Positions 28,628 to 40,117 of a stretch of DNA of 64,000 nucleotides are shown here, piece after piece. The DNA comes from Palaemon carinicauda (Eukaryota; Arthropoda; Malacostraca; Decapoda; Palaemonidae): contig NC_090761.1 of the NCBI RefSeq assembly GCF_036898095.1, positions 43,564,454 through 43,628,453 of the forward strand, read 5' to 3'. The notes beneath the pieces are model-generated. The model was given only the letters and a program-made list of their open reading frames with translations, was not told where the DNA came from and searched no databases. Positions within the stretch are counted from its first letter, which is position 1; each line of letters opens with the position of its first letter. A program made the translations under genes and the position numbers.

Positions 28628-31030
28628 ATGTCTGACCACACTCAAGTCCCCAAGTACAGGCAGTGTAGCGCTAGGGACTGTTCTAGGCGTCTTCCGAAGG
28701 CCTCTATAGATCCTCACACCGTTTGTTCCAATTGTAGGGGTAAATCCTGTCAATTGGAAGATCGATGTGAGGAATGCGCTGGGCTTTCGGAATTCGATTT
28801 TAATGAATTCCTTAAGAATGCACGTAGGCTAGAGAAGGATAGGATCAGGAGGAGTTCGTCTCGCTCTTTTGATTTTTCCTCTCCCCATGCCCCTCAACCT
28901 ATTCCTTCCCCTGTAGTGGTGACTCCCGACCCTTCTACTAGCTCTCAGCAACCCTCGATGGCGGACATGATGCGTGCCATTCAGGCTCTTGGTGACAGAG
29001 TGGAGTCATTAGCGAATGACCGCAATCAACTCTTGGCCGATGTCAAAGAGTTGAAGGAGAAAAGTGCAGTGGGAAGTGTAGTGAGTGCAAGTGCTGTGAA
29101 AAGTGTCACTGTCAGTGTTACGCATGAGGGTGCATCTGTTCGTGCCAGTCGTCCTCCTAGTCCGGGACCTCTTGCAAGCTCCCAAGCCCAGGGGAGAAGC
29201 AATGTCGAAGGACCAAAGGGTTCGACAGGCCTTGATCAGCGTACAGATGTACCCTCAGTGGTTGCGGACGTATCTTGCAGAGATCGTCCCACCCACAAAC
29301 AGACGAGTGAGCCCATTCATTCCTCGTCTGTGGAAGAAGTTTCTCGTCAGAAACGCTGGACCAAGGTCTCACGACCTCTCAAGCGCAAGGTCCCTTCCGA
29401 GCGAGTCCAATGGCCCAGGTGTAGCCACTGGGTCAGTTCGGACTCGCCGCAGTCTTCCGAAGACTGCACACCTCCCAAGAGAGGTAGAGTGGTTCCGCAG
29501 CAGGCAATCACTCCGTCTGTTGCCGCACCAACCGCTGTAGACCCTAAGTGGTCTAGGCTGCAGTCTATGCAGTCTCAGCTTGCTTCCTTCATGCAGGAGT
29601 ATCGTGCTGAGAAGGTTGACACTGCACCCGTTAACCTACAACCTGCCACGGTTGTGCGCTCGGCAGACACTGCGGCTGCCTGCTCCCACACTCCGGCTGT
29701 GAGAGCTCCACCACCGTTGCGCAGTCGACCCTGCCAGACGCATGTTGACGTTAGCCGACGTGCGGCACCCTCCGTTGACATGCGTGAGCTACCGCATCAG
29801 CAGTGGGAAGGTACTGTCAAGCTGCCGTGTTTTGACGCAATGCGGCAGTCTCCGCAACCCACGGCAGTCCCCACCACGCACCATCACTCCGCTTTTGTTG
29901 TTGCCAGCTCTCAGACTGACCAGCAGCGGCATGATGTTGGATCCAGTGCAGCTACGCATGCACCCGTGCTGCCGGATTCAGCCGTTCAGCTTTCTTCTCC
30001 TCCTTTGCCGCTTCCTCCTCAGCATTCGGATGAAGGAGTCTCTGATGACGACGAAGCTGCGCATTTGGACGATCAACACTCCGACATAGAGGAACCCAAG
30101 ACTACGCCTCCCTCCTTAGACTTTAGGAAAGTCCTTGCCCTGTTTAAGGAGTTGTATCCGGACCAGTTTGTGTGTGCAACCCCGCGCTCTCCTCCCTCTG
30201 AGTTCGCTTTAGGCATGCAGTCAGCAGCCCCTGCCTTTACGAAGCTCGTACTCGCGCGCTCATCCAAGAGAGCTTTAAGGGTACTGGGAGAGTGGTTGCA
30301 GTCCAAGAAGCAACTTGGGAAGACATCCTTCATCTTTCCACCGACCAAGCTTGCTTCCAAATCTAGCGTCTGGTATGCCACGGGAGAAGATCTCGGCTTG
30401 GGAGTTCCTGCCTCTGCCCAGGGCGACTTCTCAAGTCTGGTAGACTCTCCCCGCAGACTGGCTATGAGACGCTCCAAGATTTGCTGGACCTTTTCGGACA
30501 TGGACCATCTTTTGAAGGGAGTTTTTCGTGCGTTTGAGATCTTCAACTTCCTGGACTGGTGTTTGGGAGCGTTAAGCAGAAAGACCTCCCCTTCGGATAA
30601 GGACTCTGCCATGCTCATCATGTCATGCATGGACAAAGCCATTCGGGATGGGTCTGGCGAGCTTGCGGCTTCGTTCGTGTCTGGAGTTCTTAAGAAGCGA
30701 GATCACCTTTGCTCCTTCTTGTCGGCGGGGATCACACCATGTCAGAAGTCAGAGTTGATGTTTGCTCCGCTTTCCAAGTGTCTCTTTCCTGAAGAGCTGA
30801 TCAAGGGGATTGCCGCCTCGTTGATCCAGAAGGATACCCATGACCTGGTGGCGTCATCCGCACGTAAAGTCACAGCTTTACCTTCCGTGCCTAGACCTAG
30901 GATGGACACACCAGCGTCTAGGTTCATTCCGCCCTTTCGTGGCAGAACCTCCAGCAGAGGAGGTACCCGTGCCGATAGTCAACGTGGCAAAAAGAAGAAG
31001 GGTTCCAAGTCCTCAAAAGGCAGAGTCTGA
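28628..31030 (+). CDS. DIRS gag-like protein, copy 4
   Basis: A frame of 800 residues from ATG 28628 (MSDHTQVPKYRQCSARDCSR). It has the same architecture as copy 3: an N-terminal Cys/His cluster (ending CEECAGL), a short helical segment (MRAIQALGDRVESL), a Pro/Ser-rich linker, a capsid-like C-terminal region (KVLALFKELYPDQF, FNFLDWCLGALSRK) and a basic tail ending KKKGSKSSKGRV. It differs from copy 3 at many positions in the linker but is well conserved at both ends, as expected if the linker is under weak constraint. It overlaps the RT frame by 191 bases. Confidence 0.85.
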   Translation: MSDHTQVPKYRQCSARDCSRRLPKASIDPHTVCSNCRGKSCQLEDRCEECAGLSEFDFNEFLKNARRLEKDRIRRSSSRSFDFSSPHAPQPIPSPVVVTPDPSTSSQQPSMADMMRAIQALGDRVESLANDRNQLLADVKELKEKSAVGSVVSASAVKSVTVSVTHEGASVRASRPPSPGPLASSQAQGRSNVEGPKGSTGLDQRTDVPSVVADVSCRDRPTHKQTSEPIHSSSVEEVSRQKRWTKVSRPLKRKVPSERVQWPRCSHWVSSDSPQSSEDCTPPKRGRVVPQQAITPSVAAPTAVDPKWSRLQSMQSQLASFMQEYRAEKVDTAPVNLQPATVVRSADTAAACSHTPAVRAPPPLRSRPCQTHVDVSRRAAPSVDMRELPHQQWEGTVKLPCFDAMRQSPQPTAVPTTHHHSAFVVASSQTDQQRHDVGSSAATHAPVLPDSAVQLSSPPLPLPPQHSDEGVSDDDEAAHLDDQHSDIEEPKTTPPSLDFRKVLALFKELYPDQFVCATPRSPPSEFALGMQSAAPAFTKLVLARSSKRALRVLGEWLQSKKQLGKTSFIFPPTKLASKSSVWYATGEDLGLGVPASAQGDFSSLVDSPRRLAMRRSKICWTFSDMDHLLKGVFRAFEIFNFLDWCLGALSRKTSPSDKDSAMLIMSCMDKAIRDGSGELAASFVSGVLKKRDHLCSFLSAGITPCQKSELMFAPLSKCLFPEELIKGIAASLIQKDTHDLVASSARKVTALPSVPRPRMDTPASRFIPPFRGRTSSRGGTRADSQRGKKKKGSKSSKGRV

Positions 31031-33089
31031 CTGCCAACCTCTCCAGACAGCAGTGGGAGCCAGGCTCAAGAACTACTGGCAGGCCTGGGAGAACAGGGGT
31101 GCAGACGCACAGTCTGTGAAGTTGCTCAGAAAGGGGTACAGGATTCCTTTCTTGCGCAAGCCCCCTCTAGCAACTACTCCCATCGACCTCTCTCCCAGGT
31201 ACAGAGAGGAGGACAAGAGGCTAGCTTTACAGCAAGAGGTGTCTCTCTTGCTACAAAAGGGAGCGGTAGTCATAGTCCGGGACCATCAATCCCCGGGCTT
31301 CTACAACCGTCTCTTCTTAGTAGCGAAGAAGACAGGAGGGTGGAGACCGGTGCTGGACGTCAGTGCTCTAAATGTCTTTGTCACCAAGCAGACGTTCACC
31401 ATGGAGACGACGAAGTCGGTGCTAGCATCGGTCAGGAAGGAAGACTGGATGGTCTCGTTGGACCTAAAGGACGCGTACTTTCACGTCCCCGTCCATCCAG
31501 ACTCCCAACCTTTCCTAAGGTTCGTCTTTGGGAAGGTCGTTTACCAGTTCCAAGCCCTGTGCTTTGGCCTAAGCACGGCACCTCTAGTGTTTACCAAACT
31601 GATGAGGAATTTTGCCAAATTCCTGCATTTGGCAGACATCAGAGCCTCCCTCTATTTGGACGACTGGCTTTTAAGAGCTCCGTCAAGTCGTCGCTGTCTG
31701 GAGAATCTCAAATGGACTATGGATCTGACCAAGGAATTGGGTCTCCTGGTCAATATAGAAAAGTCCCAACTCGTCCCATCCCAAACTATAGTCTATCTAG
31801 GTATGGAGATTCAGAGTCGAGCTTTTCGGGCTTTTCCGTCGGCCCCCAGAATCAGTCAAGCCCAAGAATGCATCCAGAGCATGCTGAAAAGGAACCGATG
31901 TTCAGTCAGACAGTGGATGAGTCTAATAGGGACGCTTTCATCGCTGGACCAGTTCATCGCGTTAGGGAGACTCCACCTCCGACCCCTTCAGTATCACCTA
32001 GCTGCTCACTGGAGAAAGGACATGACGCTAGAAGCGGTCTCAGTTCCTATATCCGAAGAGATGAAGTCTGCACTGACTTGGTGGAAGAACAGCATTCTTC
32101 TCAAGGAAGGTCTACCACTGGCTGTTCAGACCCCCGACCACCTTCTCTTCTCGGACGCATCGGACACGGGCTGGGGTGCGACACTGGACGGTCGGGAATG
32201 CTCGGGCACGTGGAATCCGGATCAAAGAGCACTACACATCAACTGCAAGGAGCTACTGGCAGTTCATCTGGCCTTGAGAAGCTTCAAGTCCCTCCTTCTA
32301 GGCAAGGTGGTGGAGGTGAACTCCGACAACACTACAGCCTTGGCGTACATCTCCAAGCAAGGAGGGACTCATTCGAGGAAGTTGTTCGAGATCGCAAGGG
32401 ACCTCCTCACCTGGTCAAGAGATTGAAAGATATCGCTTGTAACGAGGTTCATTCAAGGCGACATGAATGTCATGGCAGACCGCCTCAGCCGGAAGGGTCA
32501 GATCATCCCTACAGAATGGACCCTTCACAAGAATGTTTGCAGCAGACTATGGGCCCTGTGGGGTCAGCCCACCATAGATCTGTTCGCTACCTCGATGACC
32601 AAGAGGCTCCCAAATTATTGCTCACCGATTCCGGACCCAGCAGCAGTTCACGTAGATGCCTTTCTTCTGGATTGGTCCCATCTAGACCTGTATGCGTTCC
32701 CCCCGTTCAAGATTGTCAACAAGGTACTGCAGAAGTTCGCCTCTCACGAAGGGACACGGTTGACGTTGGTTGCTCCCCTCTGGCCCGCGAGAGAATGGTT
32801 CACCGAGGTACTGCAATGGCTAGTAGACATTCCCAGGACTCTTCCTCTAAGAGTGGACCTTCTGCGTCAGCCGCACGTAAAGAAGGTACACCCAAGCCTC
32901 CACGCTCTTCGTCTGACTGCCTTCAGACTATCGAAAGACTCTCAAGAGCTAGAGGCTTTTCGAAGGAGGCAGCCAGAGCGATTGCCAGAGCAAGGAGGAC
33001 ATCCACTCTCAAGGTCTACCAGTCAAAATGGGAAGTCTTCCGAAGCTGGTGCAAGGCGAATTCAGTTTCCTCAACCAGTACCTCTGTAA
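30840..33089 (+). pseudogene. RT, RNase H and MT-like frame with one nonsense codon, DIRS copy 4
   Basis: The frame opens at an ATG at 30840 that copy 3 lacks (ACG there), so that start is not the ancestral one. RT motifs are complete, including SLDLKDAYFHVPVHP and the catalytic YLDDW, and the first three RNase H residues are present. The TGA at 32424-32426 cuts the protein before the last RNase H Asp (MADRLSR at 32470-32490) and the C-terminal MT-like block. The rest of the frame, to 33089, is open and in phase, so this is a recent point mutation and not a decayed copy. Confidence 0.9.
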
Positions 33090-33988
33090 CGCAGATAGCT
33101 GACTTCCTTTTACACCTAAGGAATGTAAGATCCCTATCAGCTCCTACGATCAAAGGTTACAGAAGCATGTTGGCAGCAGTCTTTCGCCACAGAGGCTTAG
33201 ATCTTTCCACCAACAAAGATCTACAGGACCTCCTTAAGTCTTTTGAGACCTCAAAGGAGCGTCGGTTAGCCACACCAGGTTGGAACTTAGACGTGGTTTT
33301 AAGGTTCCTGATGTCAGCAAGGTTCGAACCGCTTCAATCAGCCTCTTTTAAAGATCTCACTTTGAAGACTCTTTTCCTCGTTTGCTTAGCAACAGCTAAA
33401 AGAGTCAGTGAGATACACGCCTTCAGCAGGAACATAGGTTTTACATCTGAAACGGCTACATGTTCCTTACAGCTTGGTTTTTTAGCTAAAAACGAGCTCC
33501 CTTCTCGTCCTTGGCCCAAATCGTTCGAGATTCCAAGCCTGTCCAGTTTGGTTGGAAACGAACAAGAGAGAGTACTATGCCCAGTAAGAGCTCTTAAGTA
33601 CTATTTAAGACGTACAAAGCCATTACGAGGACAATCAGAAGCTTTATGGTGTTCTATTAAGAAACCTTCTTTACCGATGTCGAAGAACGCAGTTTCTTAT
33701 TACATCAGACTTTTGATTAGAGAAGCCCATTCTCATCTGAATGAGGAAGACCATGCTTTGCTGAAGGTAAGGACACATGAAGTTAGAGCTGTCGCTACTT
33801 CAGTGGCCTTCAAACAGAACCGTTCTCTGCAGAGTGTAATGGATGCAACCTATTGGAGAAGCAAGTCAGTGTTCGCATCATTTTACCTTAAAGATGTCCA
33901 GTCTCTTTACGAGAACTGCTACACCCTGGGACCATTCGTAGCAGCGAGTGCAGTAGTAGGTGAGGGCTCAACCACTACATTCCCATAA
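32795..33988 (+). CDS. Tyrosine recombinase, DIRS copy 4, intact
   Basis: 397 residues from ATG 32795 (MVHRGTAMASRHSQ), the same length and start as copy 3. The core-binding domain has VYQSKWEVFRSWCK. The catalytic motifs are AKRVSEIHA, THEVRAVATS, ATYWRS and SFYLKD. The frame ends STTTFP. It overlaps the end of the RT-RNase H frame by 295 bases. Because the nonsense codon in the neighbouring frame lies upstream of its ATG, it need not affect this protein if translated independently. Confidence 0.93.
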   Translation: MVHRGTAMASRHSQDSSSKSGPSASAARKEGTPKPPRSSSDCLQTIERLSRARGFSKEAARAIARARRTSTLKVYQSKWEVFRSWCKANSVSSTSTSVTQIADFLLHLRNVRSLSAPTIKGYRSMLAAVFRHRGLDLSTNKDLQDLLKSFETSKERRLATPGWNLDVVLRFLMSARFEPLQSASFKDLTLKTLFLVCLATAKRVSEIHAFSRNIGFTSETATCSLQLGFLAKNELPSRPWPKSFEIPSLSSLVGNEQERVLCPVRALKYYLRRTKPLRGQSEALWCSIKKPSLPMSKNAVSYYIRLLIREAHSHLNEEDHALLKVRTHEVRAVATSVAFKQNRSLQSVMDATYWRSKSVFASFYLKDVQSLYENCYTLGPFVAASAVVGEGSTTTFP

Positions 33989-34390
33989 TCCCATAACCTT
34001 TTTTAATCTTTCTCTTGAAATGCTTTTTATTGTTGTTTTTGGGTTGTACGGAAGGCTAAGAAGCCTTTCGCATCCTGGTTGATTTGGCGGGTGGTCAAAT
34101 TCTTTCTTGAGAAGCGCCTAGATTAGAGGTTGTGATGAGGTCCTTTAGTATGGGTTGCAGCCCTTCATACTTCAGCACCTAGGAGTCGCTCAGCATCCTA
34201 AGAGGATCGCGAGGCTCAGTAAGGAAGACGTACTTAAAAAGGCAGAGTAATGGTTCAAGTCGACTTCCTTACCAGGTACTTATTAATTTTATGTTTGTTA
34301 TTTTGAATAACTGCTAAAATGAAATACGGGATACTTAGCTTCTAATGTTAACATGTATGCTGGTCTCCACCCACCCCCCTGGGTGTGAAT

Positions 34391-34481
34391 CAGCTACATG
34401 ATCACCGGGTAAGATTAATATTGAAAAATGTTATTTTCCTTAGTAAAATAAATTTTTGAATATACTTACCCGGTGATCATG
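34391..34481 (+). repeat. Internal complementary region, DIRS copy 4
   Basis: Reverse complement of the joined ends of this copy, with matching CATGATCACC and CCTTAGTAAAATAA variants. Confidence 0.9.
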
Positions 34482-34529
34482 AATTTAAGGACCCTCCCTT
34501 CCTCCCCATAGAGACCCAGTGGACCGAGG

Positions 34530-34723
34530 AGAAAATTGGTTCTTGTTGACAAGAAGTACCTGAGTACCTACTCGACAGATGGCGCTGTTGTTGTACACCC
34601 CCACCTGTATAGCGATCGCTGGCGTATCCCGACCGTAGGTTTTTTCTGTCGGGCAACAGAGTTGCAGCTACATGATCACCGGGTAAGTATATTCAAAAAT
34701 TTATTTTACTAAGGAAAATAACA
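34530..34723 (+). repeat. Right inverted terminal repeat, DIRS copy 4
   Basis: Inverted match to 28248-28421, ending GGAAAATAACA at 34723, followed directly by LINE sequence. Confidence 0.9.
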
Positions 34724-35204
34724 TTTTATCAGCCTGTTCAACATAAAAACATTTGCTGAAAGTTTGAACTTTTGAAGTTCTACCGACTCAACTACCTGAT
34801 TAGGAAAATCATTCCACAACTTGGTCTCAATTGGAATAAAACTTCTAGAATACTGTGTAGTATTGAGCCTCATGATGAAGGCCTGGCAATTAAAATTAAA
34901 TGCATGGCTAGTATTATGAACAGGATGGAACTGCCGGGAAGATCTGAATGTAAAGGATGATCAGAATTATGAAAAATCTTATGCAGCATGCATAACGAAC
35001 TAATTGAACAATGGTGCCAGAGATAAATATCTAGATCAAGAATAAGAAATTTAATAGACTGTAAGTGCCTGTCCAACAAATTAAGATCAGAATCACCAGC
35101 TGAAGACCAGACAGGAGAACAATACTCAAAACAAGGTATAATGAAAGCATTAAAACACTTCTTCAGAATAGGTTGATCACCAAAGATCTTAAAAGACTCT
35201 TAAT
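34724..35204 (-). mobile_element. LINE reverse transcriptase C-terminus (copy b), other side of DIRS copy 4
   Basis: On the minus strand it reads as the tail of a non-LTR reverse transcriptase: an ILKKCFNAFIIPCFEYCSPV segment, LLDRHLQSIKFLI, SSLCMLHKIFHN and HPLHSDLPG are recognisable, with broken frames. It joins 28046-28247 when copy 4 is removed, giving one minus-strand LINE 3' part of about 680 bases. Its right side abuts, head to head, another LINE end. Confidence 0.75.
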
Positions 35205-35650
35205 AAACCAAACAATTCTTCTTCAACTAAGGGGTTACTGCACCGAAATTGGTCAGCGGCCACTTTCCTGTTGATAAGGGTAGAAGAGACTTTAGCTATG
35301 GTAAGCAGCTCTTCTAGGAGAAGGACACTCCAACATCAAACCATTGTTCTCTAGTCTTGGGTAGTGCCATAACCTCTGTACCATGGTCTTCCACTGTCTT
35401 GGGTTAGAGTTCTCTTGCTTGAGGGTACACTTGGGCACACTATTCTATCTTATTTCTCTTCCTCTTGTTTTGTTAATCTTTTATAGTTTATTTAGAAAAT
35501 GTTTTAATGTTACTGTTCTTAAAATATTTTATTTTTCCTTATTTCCTTTCCTCACTGGGCTATTTTCCCTGTTGGAGCCCCTGGGTTTATAGCATCCTGC
35601 TTTTTCAACTAGGGTTATTGCTTTGCAAGTAATAATAATAATAATAATAG
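35205..35650 (+). mobile_element. LINE 3' end with ATA repeat tail (copy c)
   Basis: Plus-strand copy of the LINE 3' untranslated region seen at 10573-11060. It ends in AATAATAATAAT at about 35628-35649, the normal trinucleotide 3' tail. It lies immediately head to head with copy b. Confidence 0.78.
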
Positions 35651-36112
35651 TGCTGTCTCTATGAAGAGTCTAGTGTGGTCTTTCACTCTGTGGGAGTGCC
35701 TTCCTTGGCCTGCACGACCCTGTTGAAGACGAACTAAAAGTTCTTCGTACTTTGCGTTTTCTACTTTAGATTCTTCACTATGCAACTTCAAGAGGAAGAA
35801 TGAGTAGAAGACATCATTGAAAAATTCCAGCAGATTGAGTGTTATGGGTTGCATGTGTGTGACAGGTCACCTGTCACTTGGTTTTTCTCAACTTTCTGTG
35901 CTGACGTATCAAGAACTTCATACTCACAGAGATCTATCTATGCATCCGTTTTAGTAGCATGGAATTGTGATGATGAATTCATACTATCATGCCTCATTTT
36001 ATTTTCTATTTGCCTAACTCTATCTCTATTTGATGCAACTTGTCAAAATAATTTAGTTTGTAGATTAAAAGAACTTGTAATGATTCTAGGATAGTAACAA
36101 TTCACTACGTAT
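35651..36112. other. Intron 2 sequence, no gene
   Basis: Nothing recognised. Short open frames on both strands have no family signature. Confidence 0.4.
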
Positions 36113-36116
36113 AAAA

Positions 36117-36206
<90 letters not shown>
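36113..36206. repeat. Compound CA/TA microsatellite
   Basis: About ten CA units run directly into a long TA tract with one TG interruption. On the minus strand this produces false open frames of repeated Tyr-Ile. Confidence 0.97.
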
Positions 36207-36599
36207 TGACGTAATTGTGCAGATTACGATCTTTAAAGAAAGTATCAATCGGACTCTCCACTTGACACAGTGACTTCGTGTCCATCCAGAGCGTCTAATT
36301 GACACTCAGAATTCTCTTATATGACTGAACCTGTTAATATTATTAACGGTTCAAAATACCCGAGTTCGTTTATATTATTTTGGAGCTGCACCTCGTTGGA
36401 ACATTTGAGTTCGTGTAGGAACAATTTGGTTTCTCCTTAGCCTAATCACGGACAAAAGAAACTCTGTTGTAATAATCTAATACATAACTAGTTTTATTCT
36501 TACTAGGCGAACAAAAAAAAAGAAAAATGATTGCAAAACTCTTAAGGAGAAAACATACACATGACAAGTCAAAGTAGAATATGTTTTCGAGTTTATAGT

Positions 36600-36925
36600 T
36601 AATAAATCAGGAAATGATTAAAGTAAAAAAAAACGAAAAGACAAAATACTAAGCTTAATTCTCTCTAGCAATCCAAATACATTCAGATGCAAAAATAATA
36701 ATAAAAGAAAGAAGGTATCACTTAATTTCTATTTTCCGAAATCACTCAGTATAATAAACCAAAAAAAATGATTACAGTAAAGTAAAAAAAACGAAAGACA
36801 AAATACTAAGACCAATTCTCTCTAGCAATCCAAATACATTTAGATGCAAAAATAATAATAAAAAGAAAGAAGGTATCACTCAATTTCTATTTTCCGAAAA
36901 TCACTCAGTATAACAAAACTACAGA
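36600..36925. repeat. Tandem duplication of about 160 bp
   Basis: The block with CAAAATACTAAG, TCTCTCTAGCAATCCAAATA and GAAGGTATCACT occurs twice in direct order, starting near 36620 and 36780, with few differences. AT-rich and non-coding. Confidence 0.85.
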
Positions 36926-38839
36926 ACATAAATGTCAAAAAAATAATTATGGTAAAAGAAAAAAAAAGTACACGGGTGATCACATAAAAACAAAAGAAAA
37001 TAATGTTTGCAGGTGTTTTTGGCTGTCTCTCTATGTGCCCCCAACAACAAAAGAAAAGCCCTCACTTCGCACTTCAAAGTTGATAAAAAAAAAACTATTT
37101 TCACTTGAACATAAGAGAACTTGGTTTACGCTCCTCCTATTAAAATAAGAAAAACAAAAATGATGTTGGGTGCAAATAGGTTGTCACATTATTACGAGAA
37201 AATTATTCCCACAATTATCCACAGCTTCACTCCCCTGGAATTCCCATCAATGCAACCTTTTCAAAATTTGGCACTTGTTAATTCTCTCCCTCTCACAGGT
37301 GTCAGTACTTATCTTAATCCTCATCAAAGCAGGGGTTCGTGTAACGCTGTTTCTTCACAGCAGGTTTTCTGGGGACCTCAGTACCTCCAACTGGACTCGG
37401 GGGGGGGGGGGGGGATTTGTTGAGTTCTTCCTTGAGTTACACATGAGTTATTCTTTTAGCGACATGCGGATTTCGTGCCTATGAAGTCTGAGGGGAGCAG
37501 ACACTGGCTCCTCTCTCTCTCCTGATTTTTGGTAGGAACGTCTGCTAACTCCCTCCGGCTGGAACTAAATTCTTCTTTCGTTGCAGGCCTTAGGCTTGGG
37601 CAGTGAGATTTTTGGGCCATCCCCTTTTTTCTCTTGATTGGAGGATTTTGACTTGTTGGGGCGGTCTTCTTGTCTTGAGGTCCAATGACATCCTTGACCC
37701 CACCTTCCTTTTCCGCGTGTTGGCCAATCATGACCAGGTGTCCTCTTCTTTGTGGCACTATGTCCTGTGTCTATGAGAACCCTTGTTCTCACATCTGGCT
37801 TATATCTTGTGGCTGACCTGGGAAAGAGGGGAGAATCAGTGCCTTGACAAGTTAATAGCCCGTAGGCCTGTATAATGTAGACCAGACCTCTTTTGTTAGT
37901 AGAGGCCTGTTCTTAAGTTACATAGGCGGGAAAACCATGAGAGCAGAGCCGTTTTTAAAAAAAAACAAACTAAAAGAATTATGAACTGCTAAAGTTTTTC
38001 CTTTGGAGGGTAGAACTCCCTCACTTCACAATATATATATTTATATTTCAGTTTATATTTCCTAGCACAATGAATTTCAATAAATCTTAAAAAAGAATGA
38101 AAAAAAGTTTAGAAATAGAACTTTATTTGCATATCCTTTCACACAAAGAGTAAGTTTTCATCTGTGGCTTGAGTTCTTCCTGCTCACAGAGGCCGGTCTA
38201 AGCCATGAAAGGTTTTCATGCCCTCAAACCAGTCAATGACAAAAGCCCTTCTCCTGAATTGAAACCTAACCACCCGTCCTCGTGTTGAGTTAAACTAGGA
38301 TATTTCTCAGGACAGCTTTGAATACAGTACTTAAGATCATCGAGATGCCACATTGCATACTCGCTATTTCCAGCGAGACTCCTCACCACCCTACAACAGG
38401 CCTTCACATGACACACCTATCTGTCACTCGGTGCTACACTCTCCCATTCACCCATCAGAAGCTAAAACACCATCAGTCTCTGAGGACATGAGAATAAGCA
38501 CCTTCTACCTATGAGATGTCAGATCTTCAAGCTTTCATTTTTTCCTTTACAGAGTATTTTTCTGGTTCTGTTCTCAGTCTGGGATGTGAATACAGTACAC
38601 TAATGGAAAAGGATTTTTCTTGAATTACTCACCCTTTGATACATACAGTATATGCCTCAAGATGATATGAACACATTTTCTGCTCCGCTTCCTGCATTGC
38701 ATGGGCCATGGATCTTGTGCTATTGTCAAACCATCAGTACACGAGGTGTAAGAAACCTTAAACTGCACCGCTTCCAATGGTTTGAGTTTCGGTAGCTCGG
38801 GATAAGTACCCAACCAGTTGGAATACGGATTTTCTCCTA
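36926..38839. other. Intron 2 sequence, no gene recognised
   Basis: Contains a G-run at 37398-37413. Short minus-strand frames at 37456-37792 and 38216-38416 show no recognised family. No element boundaries could be set, although part of this may be an old transposon. Confidence 0.35.
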
Positions 38840-39070
38840 CCTATGGACGAATCTCTTGTGTAAAGGACAAAGGTTTGTATTTGTGCCAGAATTAATGACA
38901 AATTTGTTGATAATTTGTAATTTTCCTTAATACAAACCTGGGTCCAGCTGGTAACTACCGGCCACCTGTTTACACCTCGTTATAAAAGCTTAATATCCAT
39001 AATCTATCCTTGCCAAAGGTCTCAGATTTCTATAGTTAGGAAAATATAAATTGTTTCCAAATTTGTCAAG
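38840..39070 (+). repeat. Possible family B DIRS terminal remnant
   Basis: Has the family B layout: AAAGGTTTGTATTTGTGCC, a central ACAAATTTGTTGATAATTTG core, then AATACAAACCTGGG, and about 120 bases later an inverted TAGTTAGGAAAATATAAATT tip. No coding remnant was recognised before it. Confidence 0.45.
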
Positions 39071-39372
39071 ATAATTTTACCCTCTTCCATACCAAATACC
39101 TTACTTTAGATACTGCCTTTTAAAATTACAGTATAGTATTCATACATATTTCACTTTTATACTCTTAATATTATATACTCTTTCAATATTTATGCCTTTT
39201 TTTATTGCTCCCCATCCTATAGCAGTTGGGATGTAAAAGTCCCAGCAGTTTCAATGGATCATTTGACTTATGTTTAAACTTGAAGACAGCTATCATAATA
39301 CTCCTATTAGTTTTGTTTGGACTTCAGAATTCCTTACACTTTTTCACACCCCTTTCTCTCTTGTTTTTTCAG

Positions 39373-39526
39373 GTTTTGTGTTTAGCTGTAGCATCTAAAC
39401 AAGGAGACCAAAAGAAGCTTGTCACAGATGCGCATTCAGCAGTGCGAGAACTCTGCAGGAGCACTCACCTTTTCTTCCTTTTCATCCAGATTTCAAAGAT
39501 GATATCAAAGAAATCTGGTCATACTG
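39373..39526 (+). CDS. RO60: RO60 exon, TROVE domain
   Basis: Follows a TTTTTTCAG acceptor and ends before GTATAA at 39527, one base into a codon. It encodes VLCLAVASKQGDQKKLVTDA and continues through AVRELCRSTHLFFLFIQI. This aligns closely with vertebrate RO60 LFALAICSQ to VCRIPTHLFTFIQF. The match includes the THLF-FIQ motif, strong evidence for the family. It joins phase 0 on its left and phase 1 on its right. Confidence 0.9.
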
Positions 39527-39745
39527 GTATAATTTTAAATAAATAGTATTTTTTTCCTTAATGTTTCTGGCCCTTTTATACAATTGTATATTTATCCAGC
39601 ACAGTACTTATGGTAAAATTTTGGCCCATATTTACTTAACACTCTTTGGACAATTGTATAATAGTTAGATTTAATGCAAATCAGAAAGGTTGATTGAATA
39701 TAGTTATGCTTATGGTGTCATTTGTGCTTTCTGCTCATATAATCT

Positions 39746-39917
39746 TTTTTCAATATTTAACTTAGCCGGTGATTATAATAGCTGCAACTCTGTTGCCCGA
39801 CAGACAACTCTACGGTAAAAACTCGCCAGCGATCGCTACACAGGTTGCGGGTGTGCCCAACAGCGCCATCTGTCGTCCAGATACCCAGTACTCAATGTAA
39901 ACAAAGAACTCAATTTT
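39746..39917 (+). repeat. Left inverted terminal repeat, DIRS copy 5
   Basis: Inverted match to 46055-46247 with the GGTGATTATAATAGCTG variant also seen in copy 1. Confidence 0.9.
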
Positions 39918-40117
39918 TTCTCTGTCGAGCTATCGACAAGACGTACTTACTCGCTGTTGCTAAACTGGAGTTTTTTCACAACTAATTGGTGAAGTACTTT
40001 ATTCTAGTTTTGAGCTTTCGCTATGCAGGTGTTTTATCTTCATCTTAAATCTTGAACTCGTTTTGGATAGATTTAATTATGGTGACAAAGAGAGTATGGA
40101 CTTTCTTTCACTTTTAA

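Larger units (their letters stand above)
28248..34723 (+). mobile_element. DIRS retrotransposon copy 4, near-intact
   Basis: Lies in intron 2, inserted into an older minus-strand LINE. ITRs at 28248-28421 and 34530-34723, ICR at 34391-34481. Gag and YR frames are open. RT-RNase H has one in-frame TGA at 32424-32426. Its end variant is CCGGTGATCATG, different from copy 3. It could be mobilised in trans. Confidence 0.95.

Noticed and set aside
36105..36305. Minus-strand frames rich in Tyr-Ile
   Set aside because: Translation of the CA/TA microsatellite.
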